Positions 1 through 8,922 of a stretch of DNA of 64,000 bases are shown here, piece by piece. A program made the translations under genes and the position numbers. Source of the stretch: Clostridiales bacterium (GTDB lineage: Bacteria; Bacillota; Clostridia; Christensenellales; UBA1242). Each line of letters begins with the position of its first letter. Position 1 is the stretch's first letter. The stretch covers positions 88,126 to 152,125 of the forward strand of contig SVIQ01000002.1 of NCBI GenBank assembly GCA_015069415.1, written 5' to 3'. The notes below the pieces were generated by a model. It saw only the letters and a list, made by a program, of their open reading frames with translations, was not told where the DNA came from and searched no databases.

Positions 1-488
1 CTGGTAAGACAGTTAAAGTTTTAGTTATTGCTAAAGGTGACAAGGCAGAAGAAGCTCGTAAAGCTGGTGCTGACATTGTTGGTGACGATGATGTTGTTGC
101 TAAAATTATGGGCGGATGGTTAGATTTCGACGTTTGTATCACTACTCCAGATATGATGGGTGTGCTTGGACGTTGTGCTCGTATCCTTGGACCTAAAGGC
201 TTAATGCCAAACCCTAAGAGTGGTACTGTTACTATGGACGTAACAAAGGCTATCAACGACGTTAAGGCTGGTAAAGTTGAATACCGTCTTGACAAACAAA
301 ACATTGTTCACGTTCGCGTTGGTAAAGTAAGCTTCGGAGCAGAAAGATTGCTTACAAACTTAACAGCTGTTATGGATGCTATCGTTAAAGCAAAACCAGC
401 TGCTGCTAAAGGTACTTACTTAAAATCTACTTACGTTACTACTACTATGGGACCAAGTATTAAATTTAATTACAGCGATGTAAAATAA
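1..488 (+). CDS. rplA: 50S ribosomal protein L1, 3' part
   Basis: This is the C-terminal two thirds of ribosomal protein L1, which binds 23S rRNA at the L1 stalk and represses its own operon. The frame is open from position 3, so the gene is cut by the window edge; the first internal Met (108) is not its start. The diagnostic L1 segment [15 protein letters not shown] is present, followed by the conserved [13 protein letters not shown] region and a normal C-terminus. Codons are of the highly expressed type (GCT, GGT, CGT, AAC, GAC). A strong terminator follows directly, so rplJ and rplL are not co-transcribed downstream as they are in many Bacillota. Confidence 0.97.
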   Translation, partial: GKTVKVLVIAKGDKAEEARKAGADIVGDDDVVAKIMGGWLDFDVCITTPDMMGVLGRCARILGPKGLMPNPKSGTVTMDVTKAINDVKAGKVEYRLDKQNIVHVRVGKVSFGAERLLTNLTAVMDAIVKAKPAAAKGTYLKSTYVTTTMGPSIKFNYSDVK

Positions 489-492
489 TTAG

Positions 493-520
493 AAGTGGCT
501 TTTCGCCACTTTTTTATTTT
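493..520 (+). terminator. Rho-independent terminator after rplA
   Basis: A 7-bp stem (AAGTGGC / GCCACTT) with loop TTTTC is followed by a T-rich tract. It lies 5 bases after the rplA stop codon and ends the ribosomal protein transcript. Confidence 0.9.
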
Positions 521-570
521 TTTAACAACAAACTTGATTTTTAGCAATGCAAATAAATAACTTTATTTAG

Positions 571-599
571 TTTACTTTTTTAAAAGTAAATGTTATAAT
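571..599 (+). promoter_or_regulatory. SigA-type promoter for the transglutaminase-like gene
   Basis: TTTACT, 17-base spacer, TATAAT. The predicted transcription start is near 606, leaving a short leader with AAGGA (621-625) ahead of the TTG start. Confidence 0.7.
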
Positions 600-629
600 A
601 AGTTTTACATATATTACTTTAAGGAAAAA

Positions 630-1364
630 TTGATAGTGCAAGACGTAGAAAATTACATTAAACATTTTATTGAAAAACAAGATAGATGTAGAAGTTCGGT
701 TATTCTACCTAGAGATATAAAATATTATGATCTCTTCATTTTACCGAGTCAACATTGCTTCAATGAAACAAAGGGTTCGACGTCGTTTCGTATGGACGAT
801 TTGGCAGCGTATGAAGAGTTTTTTACAAGATTTTATGACCGAAAAACACGAGATGGTTTAGACTTGATGATGTCTGTTCATGTATATTTAAATCAATATT
901 TTGGTTATGATGTAGATGAAGATGAAAGAGATTTTGTTAATTCAAGGTCAAAAGAGTATTCTATACGCGATTATATGTCTGAAAACTGTGCAACATCTTT
1001 CGAGAGAAGTTACTTGGCACATAATTTGTTGTGCTTGGCAGGATGCGATTCTTGTGTACTCTTTGTTGAAAAAGAAGTTGAAGGCAAAAAAACGCCTCAT
1101 GCTTTAGTTTCTATTAAATTAAAAAATGGCTATTTAATAATGGATCCTGTTGAATATTTAACATATACTCATCATAATTTCGTATATAGATTCCCAGTAA
1201 TTGAATTTGTAAAGTCAAGAGAAGTGGACTCATTCTTTACGGGCTATGGAGAAATCGGGGCTACAAATACAACTTTGAGACGGGTATGTAAAGAGGCATG
1301 CTTAATTAATGTTCCGGAGGTATATTATAGTTTGCCGGGGAAAAGAAAATCTTACGAAATTTAA
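630..1364 (+). CDS. transglutaminase-like cysteine-enzyme superfamily protein
   Basis: A 244-residue protein with no signal peptide or membrane segment. A transglutaminase-like catalytic arrangement can be read: Cys120 in SENCATSFERSYLAHNLL at the head of a helix, His157 in PHALVSIKL and Asp172 in LIMDPVEY, in the order and spacing usual for Cys-His-Asp triads of this fold. The substrate is unknown, and hydrolysis is as likely as transamidation. The start is TTG at 630 behind AAGGA; GTG at 636 is an alternative. The gene has its own promoter and terminator and so is monocistronic. Assignment rests on the triad only, so the family name is provisional. Confidence 0.6.
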   Translation: MIVQDVENYIKHFIEKQDRCRSSVILPRDIKYYDLFILPSQHCFNETKGSTSFRMDDLAAYEEFFTRFYDRKTRDGLDLMMSVHVYLNQYFGYDVDEDERDFVNSRSKEYSIRDYMSENCATSFERSYLAHNLLCLAGCDSCVLFVEKEVEGKKTPHALVSIKLKNGYLIMDPVEYLTYTHHNFVYRFPVIEFVKSREVDSFFTGYGEIGATNTTLRRVCKEACLINVPEVYYSLPGKRKSYEI

Positions 1365-1391
1365 AAAATTCACAGTTTTGTGAATTTTTTT
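1365..1391 (+). terminator. Rho-independent terminator
   Basis: A 10-bp stem (AAAATTCACA / TGTGAATTTT) with loop GTTT and trailing Ts, directly after the stop codon at 1362-1364. The following 270 bases to the dut gene are almost pure A/T and show no other clear structure. Confidence 0.85.
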
Positions 1392-1661
1392 ATACAATAA
1401 AAAATCAATTTGTGAATTATATTTTATTAATATTTTATTTTTTTAAAATTTAATTAAAATTTATTAATAAAATATGTTTTTAATTTAAAATTATAAATTA
1501 TTTTAATTTTGTTTAAAAATTTAAATAAAATTAAGTTTATATTATTACATAATATAAAAATTGAATTGCAAAATAATAAATTTATGATATAAATTTTTAA
1601 ATAATACAATTTTCTTTACAAAATTAAAAAAAAATGATAACATAAAAACAAGGAGTTAATT

Positions 1662-2096
1662 ATGTTAGAAATTAAAGTTAAATATTTTTCAGATGTTGAA
1701 CCAATTCAATTTATTGAAGGAAAGAAAAGCGATTGGTATGATCTTCGCTCTGCGGAAGAAGTTGAAATGAAAGCGGGTGACTTTAGATTAATAAAATTAG
1801 GTGTTGGAATGATTTTACCAGAAGGATATGAGGCTCATGTGGCACCGCGTTCTGGAACGTTTAAAAATTTTGGAATTATTCAAGCAAATAGTGTTGCTGT
1901 AATAGATGGAAGTTATTGTGGAGATAATGATCAATGGTTGTATCCTGCGATTGCATTGAGAGATACAGTGATTCATAAAAACGATAGAATTTGTCAATTT
2001 AGAATTATCGAAAATCAACCTCCTGTAAATTTCGTAAAAGTTGAACATTTAAAAGATAAAGATAGAGGCGGATTCGGAAGTACTGGAAAAAATTAG
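1662..2096 (+). CDS. dut: dUTP diphosphatase (trimeric dUTPase)
   Basis: Hydrolyses dUTP to dUMP and pyrophosphate, keeping uracil out of DNA and feeding dTMP synthesis. The 144-residue length fits the trimeric family and all five motifs are visible: motif 1 around YDLRSAEE (26-33), motif 2 APRSGT (61-66), motif 3 with the catalytic Asp in [12 protein letters not shown] (Asp82), motif 4 DRICQFRI (108-115) and the C-terminal Gly-rich arm DRGGFGSTG (134-142). AAGGAG lies 8 bases upstream of the ATG. The stop codon overlaps the ribosome binding site of gpsA, so the two genes form an operon. No strong promoter is evident in the A/T-only upstream region; TTTACA at 1615 is a candidate -35. Confidence 0.95.
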   Translation: MLEIKVKYFSDVEPIQFIEGKKSDWYDLRSAEEVEMKAGDFRLIKLGVGMILPEGYEAHVAPRSGTFKNFGIIQANSVAVIDGSYCGDNDQWLYPAIALRDTVIHKNDRICQFRIIENQPPVNFVKVEHLKDKDRGGFGSTGKN

Positions 2097-2105
2097 GAGT
2101 TGGAA

Positions 2106-3104
2106 ATGAATGTTTGTATTTTAGGTGCTGGAAGTTGGGGTAGTGGACTTGCTAGAATTCTTGGAGATAATGGAAATGATGTAATGATGTTTGACAGAGA
2201 TGAAAATATCATTAATGAGATTAATACTTTTCACACAAACAAAGATAAATTGCCCGTTGGAGCACTGCCAACAAATGTAAAAGCGACAACAGACATTAAA
2301 GTTGCTTTAAATTTTGCGGAAGTTGTTGTTATTTGTGTTCCAACAAAGGTTTTAAGGCTTGTTTTAAAGAGTGTAAATGAAAATTTGACAAGTCCTAAGC
2401 TTTTTGTAAACGCTTCAAAAGGATTAGAGCCAAATACATTTAAAAGAGTTTCTGAAATAGTTTACGAAGAAATAGCAAATGAAAACGTAAAAGGGTTTGT
2501 TGCTCTTACTGGTCCAAGTCATGCTGAAGAAGTAATAAGACAAATGTTAACAACCGTATGTTCTGTTAGTGAAAATGAAGAACATGCAATCCTTGTTCAA
2601 AAATTGTTTAATAACAGTGATTACTTTAGAGTGTACACTGGAAATGATTTAGCTGGTTCTGAAATTTGTGGTGCTATTAAAAATATTTATGCAATAGCAT
2701 CTGGAATGCTTGAAGGCTTAGGGTTTGGAGACAATGCAAAAGCGGGACTCATAACTAGAGCGTTAATTGAATTTAAAAAAATTATTTTAGCATTAGGGGG
2801 AGATGAGTCGACTGTTTATGGTCTCACTGGAGTTGGAGATTTAATTGTAACAGCAACTTCTCATCATTCTAGAAATTTCCAAGCAGGAATGAAGCTTGCA
2901 CAAAATCATGATTTGCAAGAAACAATTTCTTCTATGACTATGGTTGTAGAAGGTGCAAGAACTTGTGAAGCGGTTTATCAGGCTTGCAAAAAGTTTAATT
3001 TAGATTGTCCTATAATTGACGCTGTTTACAATGTGATTTATCTTCATCAAGATGTAAATGAGGCAATTAAAAATTTAATGACTAGAAATTTAAAACATGA
3101 ATAA
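2106..3104 (+). CDS. gpsA: glycerol-3-phosphate dehydrogenase [NAD(P)+]
   Basis: Reduces dihydroxyacetone phosphate to sn-glycerol 3-phosphate for phospholipid synthesis in the cytoplasm. An N-terminal Rossmann motif GAGSWGSGLA (7-16) binds NAD(P)H. NASKGLE with Lys105, ALTGPSHAEEV, and the catalytic Lys192 in GAIKNIYAIASGMLEGLGFGDN are the family signatures. Length is 332 residues. ATG at 2106 is preferred over the in-frame TTG at 2100 because AGGAG (2095-2099) sits 6 bases ahead of it and overlaps the dut stop. The dut-gpsA pairing looks like simple operon packing rather than a shared pathway. Confidence 0.95.
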   Translation: MNVCILGAGSWGSGLARILGDNGNDVMMFDRDENIINEINTFHTNKDKLPVGALPTNVKATTDIKVALNFAEVVVICVPTKVLRLVLKSVNENLTSPKLFVNASKGLEPNTFKRVSEIVYEEIANENVKGFVALTGPSHAEEVIRQMLTTVCSVSENEEHAILVQKLFNNSDYFRVYTGNDLAGSEICGAIKNIYAIASGMLEGLGFGDNAKAGLITRALIEFKKIILALGGDESTVYGLTGVGDLIVTATSHHSRNFQAGMKLAQNHDLQETISSMTMVVEGARTCEAVYQACKKFNLDCPIIDAVYNVIYLHQDVNEAIKNLMTRNLKHE

Positions 3105-3115
3105 AAAAATAAAAT

Positions 3116-3152
3116 ATAGTGAAAAATTAATTAAATTTCACTATTTTTTTAT
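3116..3152 (+). terminator. Rho-independent terminator after gpsA
   Basis: Stem ATAGTGAAA / TTTCACTAT with an A/T loop and a run of seven Ts, ending the dut-gpsA unit. Confidence 0.8.
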
Positions 3153-3202
3153 AAATAATTAATAATTTTATTAAATTTTATAATTATTTTTTATAAAAAC
3201 AA

Positions 3203-3227
3203 AAAAATCACCATATAGGTGATTTTT
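3203..3227 (-). terminator. Rho-independent terminator for dnaB-dnaI
   Basis: A 10-bp stem (AAAAATCACC / GGTGATTTTT) with loop ATATA. Read on the minus strand it runs into a T-tract, and its first arm overlaps the dnaI stop codon. Confidence 0.85.
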
Positions 3228-4131
3228 AAATTCTTTTATCTTTTGAAGATAAACATAAATTTAATGTTAAATTTTTGTTTGCAAGACGACTAAAAATTCG
3301 TTCGTCGTAACGTGACAAAATGTTTTCTAAAGATAAATTTGTAGTAATAAATGTAGGTAGATTTTTATTTTGTCTGGTGTTAATTAAATTGTATAAATAC
3401 TCTTTAGTAATATTTTTTAACACTGGTTCTGTTCCTAAATCGTCAATGAATAAAACTTCGGCATTCATTAAATCAGAAAAGTCATAAGATTTTCCAATAT
3501 GATACATTCTGGCAAGTTCATTAAATTCGAAAGCTGTTTTGTAAGTAACTGCAACGCTTTTCTTCATTAATTCGTTTGCAACACATTCCATTAGGAAAGT
3601 TTTTCCGCTTCCAGATCCACCCATAATGTTTACATTAATTTTTGTTACTTGCGGAAATTTTTCACACCAAGACTTAATTAATGTGTAAACTTTTTTGTCT
3701 TCTTCTGTTAAAATTTCATCGTTTGAATTTTCAAAACTTTTAAAAACATTTTGACTGCTTGTAGTAATTGAAATTTTACGATTTAATTCTTTTTGCAAAC
3801 ATTTACAAATTTTTCCGTCGTTAACTCCGGTGTCATTGCAAATTTTGCAATCAAATTTTGGATAGAGTAAAGACTTGTCTAAATTGTTTTTAATCATATA
3901 TCCGTCGATTTTTTTCGTTAAATCGTCAATTTCTTGTTTTAAATTTTCACAATCTTCATAAAGTCTTTTTCTTAAATATGTAATGTTTTTTTGAGTTAAG
4001 TTTGAGTAAAGATTGTCAAATTCTGGATCTTTTCTAAGAGATGAAATGAACTCTTCGCATTCTTCCTGTGCATGAATTCGCTTGAGCATAAAGTTTTGTC
4101 TGATTTCTGCAATTAATTTTTGCTTGTTCAT
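3226..4131 (-). CDS. dnaI: primosomal helicase loader DnaI (DnaC-like AAA+ ATPase)
   Basis: Loads the replicative helicase onto DNA at the origin and during restart. The 301-residue protein has an N-terminal helical helicase-binding part, a zinc-ligand cluster C95-x2-C98-x10-C109-x-C111 as in Bacillus DnaI, then the AAA+ core: Walker A GGSGSGKT (171-178), Walker B VLFIDDLG (227-233), sensor 1 FITTN (261-265) and an arginine segment SRYDERIFSRL (273-283). ATG at 4131 is preferred over the in-frame ATG at 4149 because GGAGG precedes it and it starts one base after the dnaB stop. Coupling to dnaB matches the classical dnaB-dnaI order. Confidence 0.93.
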   Translation of the reverse strand: MNKQKLIAEIRQNFMLKRIHAQEECEEFISSLRKDPEFDNLYSNLTQKNITYLRKRLYEDCENLKQEIDDLTKKIDGYMIKNNLDKSLLYPKFDCKICNDTGVNDGKICKCLQKELNRKISITTSSQNVFKSFENSNDEILTEEDKKVYTLIKSWCEKFPQVTKINVNIMGGSGSGKTFLMECVANELMKKSVAVTYKTAFEFNELARMYHIGKSYDFSDLMNAEVLFIDDLGTEPVLKNITKEYLYNLINTRQNKNLPTFITTNLSLENILSRYDERIFSRLANKNLTLNLCLSSKDKRI

Positions 4132-4132
4132 A

Positions 4133-5569
4133 CTACACCTCCACTTCATCTAAGTTTGTGAGTAAACTTGAGATTTGTTCTTTTGTGTAATTATTGTGGA
4201 TAAATGTAGAACTGTTTTCGCATTCAACTTTTACAGATTTTGCTTGTTCTAGTGTTTTTATGTTAGAGCCGTTCCAGTTAGATAAAATTTTGTTTAAATA
4301 CATTATTGCATTTGTTTTGTCTTTGCTTAAACTGGCTCCATATAAAATTACCTCGTGAGAAAATCCCCAACTGTCTGTCCATGTGGAATAGAAGTTTCTG
4401 TCGAAGTTGTTTACATTTCTTGTTAAACCTAAAGAGACTAGGACTTCTTTAATTTTTGTGTCAATTGCAAGATTGTCGTTTAAATATTGTAAATATGAAT
4501 TCAAGTTTACAATACCTAATTTAAACAATTTGTTCAAAATGTTGTTATAACCCTCAAGCGTTCTGATGCTTGATTTGTAACAATTGTCGGCAACTGTTTT
4601 TAACATTTCTAAGTCAAAGCCCATATTGAGCCAAGGAACTATGTAAGTGTCTATTTCTTTAGTTAGATCTTCGTAGAACAATCCGAGTTCTTTGTTGATT
4701 GCAATAGCAACTGAAGTTAGATTTTCTTTTTCATTTTCGTAGTTTTCAATTTCTTGAACACTCATAAGTTTCATTTCGAAATATTTTGTTAAAAATTCAT
4801 CTAAAATATTGACATCTAAACGACGTTTTTTGTTTTTTAGGAGTTTAACAACGAATATGATAACATTTAAATCGAAACCATAAGATTTAAGCCATTTATT
4901 GAGAAGGTCTTTGTCTTCAATTTGGACTTTTCTTTTAGTTCCCATGCTAGATAAAATCAAACTCATTTGGTCGTCAATAACTCCAAGTTCATTGATTTTT
5001 TCTTCAACTTGTTCGAGAGTGTGAATTCCCTCTCGTTCCCAGTCTTTTGCGACAGTGATGACATAACTAGGGCTAAGGTTAAAACCTTTAAAATCAATGC
5101 AATACTTAATAATAGCAAGAAGTGCATTTTCTGCAATGTGTCTTTTTTCGATAAGATTGTAAAATTCAGCATACTCATTCGGCATAATCATGCGATTTTG
5201 GAATAATTCTTGAGCTTGAATGTTGAAATCAGTGTACTTATCCACCATATATTTTTTAACACTTCCAGCACTTGCGTGGATAGGAAGATAACGAACTTCA
5301 ATTGGATCGGTTGACAACACTTGCACAAGTCCTATGTCTTCCCAGTACTTAAACAAAGAAATAACATCGTCTTCACAAACTTTAAGTGTTGAGGCAAAAT
5401 ATTCCAAGGTGTTTTCATTGTCGTCTGCATTATTGCATTTTAGTAGTCCTAAAATGTAGGCTTTTACGCATAAATCTGGTGCGGTCGGCAAAAAATCAGT
5501 GATAAACGCGTTATCTATAGCTGTTTTATTGCTTTTTGCCATGGTTGGACTGAATTTACAAAATGTCAT
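4133..5569 (-). CDS. dnaB: replication initiation protein DnaB/DnaD family
   Basis: A 478-residue member of the Bacillota DnaB/DnaD family (not the helicase), which remodels origin DNA and helps DnaI load the helicase. The N-terminus looks like a winged-helix domain (about 12-95). At least two DnaD-like segments carry the YGF/WGFS type hallmark, around WLKSYGFD in the middle and WTDSWGFSHEVI near residue 400. It lies immediately upstream of dnaI, as in Bacillus, which supports the name. The start codon follows a TATTAT box by only 6 bases and the AAGG is one base from the ATG, so the mRNA is probably leaderless. Confidence 0.88.
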   Translation of the reverse strand: MTFCKFSPTMAKSNKTAIDNAFITDFLPTAPDLCVKAYILGLLKCNNADDNENTLEYFASTLKVCEDDVISLFKYWEDIGLVQVLSTDPIEVRYLPIHASAGSVKKYMVDKYTDFNIQAQELFQNRMIMPNEYAEFYNLIEKRHIAENALLAIIKYCIDFKGFNLSPSYVITVAKDWEREGIHTLEQVEEKINELGVIDDQMSLILSSMGTKRKVQIEDKDLLNKWLKSYGFDLNVIIFVVKLLKNKKRRLDVNILDEFLTKYFEMKLMSVQEIENYENEKENLTSVAIAINKELGLFYEDLTKEIDTYIVPWLNMGFDLEMLKTVADNCYKSSIRTLEGYNNILNKLFKLGIVNLNSYLQYLNDNLAIDTKIKEVLVSLGLTRNVNNFDRNFYSTWTDSWGFSHEVILYGASLSKDKTNAIMYLNKILSNWNGSNIKTLEQAKSVKVECENSSTFIHNNYTKEQISSLLTNLDEVEV

Positions 5570-5575
5570 ACCTTG

Positions 5576-5604
5576 ATAATACCATAAAAATTTTTAAATG
5601 TAAA
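5576..5604 (-). promoter_or_regulatory. promoter of dnaB-dnaI, predicted leaderless
   Basis: On the minus strand TTTACA, 17-base spacer, TATTAT, then 6 bases (CAAGGT) and the ATG of dnaB. The expected transcription start coincides with the start codon. Confidence 0.7.
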
Positions 5605-5670
5605 TAAGAATTAAAATTTTAATTACAAATTTGTCCGAATAATTTTTTTGTGAAAGTAATATTATGAAAC

Positions 5671-7149
5671 ATGAAGAAAAAGATTTTATGTTTAGTGTTA
5701 GTTTTTTGCTTTAGTTTTACTTTTGTTGCTTGTAAGAAAAAGGACAACCTAGAAAAACAGGCAGAAAATTTGACTAGTTATGAAATTAGTGTGGATTTAA
5801 ACGTAGAAACAAAGACAGCGACTGCGTCTCAAACTGTTTATTACGTAAATTCTAGTGAAGATGCTTTAAAACAAATAAAATTTCATTTATATCCTAACTT
5901 TTTTGAAGAAGGTTTTTTAGATTATGTTGTTCCTCACAACAAGCTTAATGAGGCATACAAAAATGGAATTAATTATGGCAATTTTGATGTGTCGCAAGTA
6001 AAAGTCAACAAAGAAAATAGTCAAATTAATTACGAAGGAGAGGCGGAAGGTATTTTATGTGTTAATTTAAACAATGCACTACTGCCTGAAGATGTAGTTC
6101 AAATTGATATTGATTTTTCTTTTACTCTTCCAAATTGTGAGCATAGATACGGTTATGGAAATGACACAATAAACTTAGCAAATTTTTATCCTGTAGCATG
6201 TGTTTATGAAAATGGGGCATTTGAAACGTCCCCATATCATTCAAACGGAGACCCTTTCTATTCTGAAATTGCAAATTACAAAGTTGACATAACACTTAAT
6301 AAAAAATATGTTGTCGCTAGTTGTGGAGAAAAGCTTAATGAGGAAGGTGTAAACGATAATAAAACAGTTACATATCAAGCTAATGTTGTAAGAGATTTTG
6401 CAATGGTAATTAGTGACAAATTTAGCATTATAAATGAAAAAGTTGGAGGAACTGAAGTAAACTATTACTATTACAAGGATAATTATCCAGAATCAAGTTT
6501 AAAGGCTGGTGTTGACGCTGTTAAAACTTTTAGCGATTTTTATGGAGAATATCCTTACAAAACACTTGCAATATGTCAAAACGATTTTGTTTACGGTGGA
6601 ATGGAGTATCCAACTCTTATTATGATTAGTGATGACATTGAAGATGCGGACGACTACAAAAATGTAATTATTCATGAGACGGCTCATCAATGGTGGTATG
6701 GAATGGTGGGAAATAATGAGTTTGTATACCCATGGCTAGATGAGTCAATAACAGAATTTTCCACACTTTTATTTTACAAACACAATGATGGTTATAACTT
6801 AACTTATGATGAAATGATTAAGGCTTTGAAATCAAATTATCATTTATTTTACACAGTTTACAGTGATGTGTTGGGAACACTTGACACAAGTATGCGCGCG
6901 GTAAATGAATATCAAACCGAGCCGGAGTATGTTTATGCGACATATGTAAAAGGCGTTTTAATGTACGATTCGTTATATGATTTGGTTGGTGAAAAGAAAT
7001 TTTTAGCAAGCTTAAAGGATTATTTTAACGAAAATAAATTTAAAATCGCAACACCGGATGATTTGTACAACGCTTTTAGCAAAAATTGTGACAAAGAGGT
7101 TTCAAAATTCTTCTCTTCGTGGGTTGATGGAAAAGTAATTATTAGATAA
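5671..7149 (+). CDS. M1-family zinc aminopeptidase-like lipoprotein
   Basis: A membrane-anchored extracellular peptidase. The signal peptide ends in lipobox FVAC with lipidated Cys21. The M1 zinc site is intact: HETAH at 335-339 and the third ligand Glu358 in WLDES, exactly 18 residues after the second His. The exopeptidase GAMEN loop is replaced by YGGMEY (308-313), as in several bacterial M1 homologues. At 492 residues it has only the N-terminal beta domain and the thermolysin-like domain. It probably trims external peptides for uptake. There is no Shine-Dalgarno; a weak TAATAT box lies 8 bases before the ATG with TTGTCC upstream at a non-ideal distance, so the start may also be leaderless. 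Confidence 0.9.
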   Translation: MKKKILCLVLVFCFSFTFVACKKKDNLEKQAENLTSYEISVDLNVETKTATASQTVYYVNSSEDALKQIKFHLYPNFFEEGFLDYVVPHNKLNEAYKNGINYGNFDVSQVKVNKENSQINYEGEAEGILCVNLNNALLPEDVVQIDIDFSFTLPNCEHRYGYGNDTINLANFYPVACVYENGAFETSPYHSNGDPFYSEIANYKVDITLNKKYVVASCGEKLNEEGVNDNKTVTYQANVVRDFAMVISDKFSIINEKVGGTEVNYYYYKDNYPESSLKAGVDAVKTFSDFYGEYPYKTLAICQNDFVYGGMEYPTLIMISDDIEDADDYKNVIIHETAHQWWYGMVGNNEFVYPWLDESITEFSTLLFYKHNDGYNLTYDEMIKALKSNYHLFYTVYSDVLGTLDTSMRAVNEYQTEPEYVYATYVKGVLMYDSLYDLVGEKKFLASLKDYFNENKFKIATPDDLYNAFSKNCDKEVSKFFSSWVDGKVIIR

Positions 7150-7162
7150 TTATTAAATTTGT

Positions 7163-7191
7163 TTGTAAAAGTTTGTTTAATTGTTTATAAT
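7163..7191 (+). promoter_or_regulatory. promoter of the ABC exporter pair, predicted leaderless
   Basis: TTGTAA, 17-base spacer, TATAAT, then 8 bases to the ATG at 7200. No Shine-Dalgarno fits in the gap. Confidence 0.7.
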
Positions 7192-7199
7192 TATTACTA

Positions 7200-8915
7200 A
7201 TGAAATGTTTAAAACCACATATTAAGAAAAATATCGGGTATCTAATTTTCGGACCTATAATGAAAATGTTCGAAACGATACTCGAACTTTGCAATCCTCT
7301 TTTGGTTGCTCAGATTGTAGATAAAGGTATAAGTTCGGGAAGTTTAAGTTATATTTTGCGATATGTTATGTATATCGTTGTTTGTAACTTGTTGTGTTTT
7401 GGCTTTGCGGTAATCGGACAAAAATGTTCTACGTTAGTGAGTACAAGAGTTGGAACGGGATTAAGACGCGACCTATTTTCTAAGGTGGCGGATTTTTCGC
7501 ATGCTGAATTAGACAAGTTTGGAACTGCATCGCTAATTAATAGATTGACAAACGACATTTTTCAAATTGAAAATGCTGTAGGTGCATTTATGCGTCTACT
7601 TTTAAGACTTCCATTCTATCTCGTAGGTTCGTTTGTTTTAAGTTTAATTATAAATCCAAAAATGAGTTTAGTTTTCTTGGTGTTAATACCTGTGTTTGGC
7701 GTTGTTCTATATTTTTATATGAAGAAAACAGGTCCTTATTATTCAAAAATAAGAGACAAACTCGACAGTGTTGGAAAAGTAACAAGAGAAAACTTGTCTG
7801 GAACAAGAGTGATTCGAGCTTTTAACAAGCAAGAAGCGGAACAAACAAGATTTGAGTCGGTTAGTGATGATTATTCAAAAACATGTATTCGCGTTTCGAA
7901 AATTTCATCGTTGTTGCATCCTTTTGTATTATTAGTTGTAAATTTTTCAACGATTGCAATTTTGGCTCTCGGAGGATGGCAAATTCATATTGGTAACATG
8001 TCTCAAGGCGATGTAATTGCTTTAACTGATTACGTGTCTATCATTACTATATCATTGTTAATGCTGTCTCAAGTTATAGCTATGTTTGTAAGAACTATTG
8101 CTAGTATTAAACGTGTTAATGAAGTTATTTACACTGAACCAAGTGTAAAAGAAAAAAATACAAGAAAATTGACTAGACTTGAGTACGATGCTCTCATGGA
8201 ATTTGATAATGTTTGTTTCAATTATTCTTTTGATGCTAAAGAAAAATCATTTATTAAAGACTTGTCATTTAAAATTTATCCTCATCAAACAATTGGTATA
8301 ATTGGAGGAACGGGAAGCGGAAAAACAACAATTGCTAGTTTAATGACTAGATTTTATGATGTGACACAAGGTAAAATTTTATATAAAGGGAAAGATATAA
8401 AAGATTTTTCACTAAAGCAATTAAGGGAAGAAGTTAGCATTGTGCAACAACGAAGCGTATTGTTTTCTGGAAGCTTAAGAGAAAATATGTTACTAAGAAA
8501 TGAAAAAGCAACAGATGAGGAAATAATTGAAGCTTTGAAAATTAGTCAAGCTTGGCCGTTTGTTTCAGAATGGAGTAACACTCTCGATTATCAAATCATG
8601 GCGGGCGGAAAAAACGTTAGTGGCGGACAAATGCAGAGATTGACTATTGCAAGAGCTTTGATTAACAAACCTGAATTATTGATTTTAGATGATAGTAGTA
8701 GTGCTTTGGATTTTATGACAGAAAAGAACTTAAGAAACGAACTCAAAAAACTAGATTGTGCTTTAGTTCTGATTTCTCAAAGAGCAACTTCTATTCAAAG
8801 AGCTGACCTTATAATTGTTTTAGATAATGGCGATGTTGTTGGAATGGGTAAACATAAAGATCTGTTAGAAAACTGTGAAATATATCGAGAGATATACGAG
8901 TCTCAGTCTAAGTAG
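7200..8915 (+). CDS. ABC exporter half-transporter, degenerate-site subunit
   Basis: A 571-residue exporter subunit: about six membrane helices (about 15-310) followed by a nucleotide-binding domain. Walker A is GGTGSGKTT (369-377), the signature is VSGGQ (473-477) and Walker B is LILDD (494-498). The catalytic Glu after the Walker B Asp is replaced by Asp498, the hallmark of the degenerate subunit in heterodimeric exporters such as TM287/288 and BmrCD. It is followed 7 bases later by the partner subunit. The substrate (drug, lipid or peptide) cannot be told from sequence. Confidence 0.93.
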   Translation: MKCLKPHIKKNIGYLIFGPIMKMFETILELCNPLLVAQIVDKGISSGSLSYILRYVMYIVVCNLLCFGFAVIGQKCSTLVSTRVGTGLRRDLFSKVADFSHAELDKFGTASLINRLTNDIFQIENAVGAFMRLLLRLPFYLVGSFVLSLIINPKMSLVFLVLIPVFGVVLYFYMKKTGPYYSKIRDKLDSVGKVTRENLSGTRVIRAFNKQEAEQTRFESVSDDYSKTCIRVSKISSLLHPFVLLVVNFSTIAILALGGWQIHIGNMSQGDVIALTDYVSIITISLLMLSQVIAMFVRTIASIKRVNEVIYTEPSVKEKNTRKLTRLEYDALMEFDNVCFNYSFDAKEKSFIKDLSFKIYPHQTIGIIGGTGSGKTTIASLMTRFYDVTQGKILYKGKDIKDFSLKQLREEVSIVQQRSVLFSGSLRENMLLRNEKATDEEIIEALKISQAWPFVSEWSNTLDYQIMAGGKNVSGGQMQRLTIARALINKPELLILDDSSSALDFMTEKNLRNELKKLDCALVLISQRATSIQRADLIIVLDNGDVVGMGKHKDLLENCEIYREIYESQSK

Positions 8916-8922
8916 GAGAAAT

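Noticed and set aside
1392-1661. Replication origin or DnaA-box cluster in the A/T-only gap before dut
   Set aside because: No TTATCCACA-type boxes are present; it is simply extremely A/T-rich. The TTATCCACA-like string after secA (60975) is a single copy inside a terminator.
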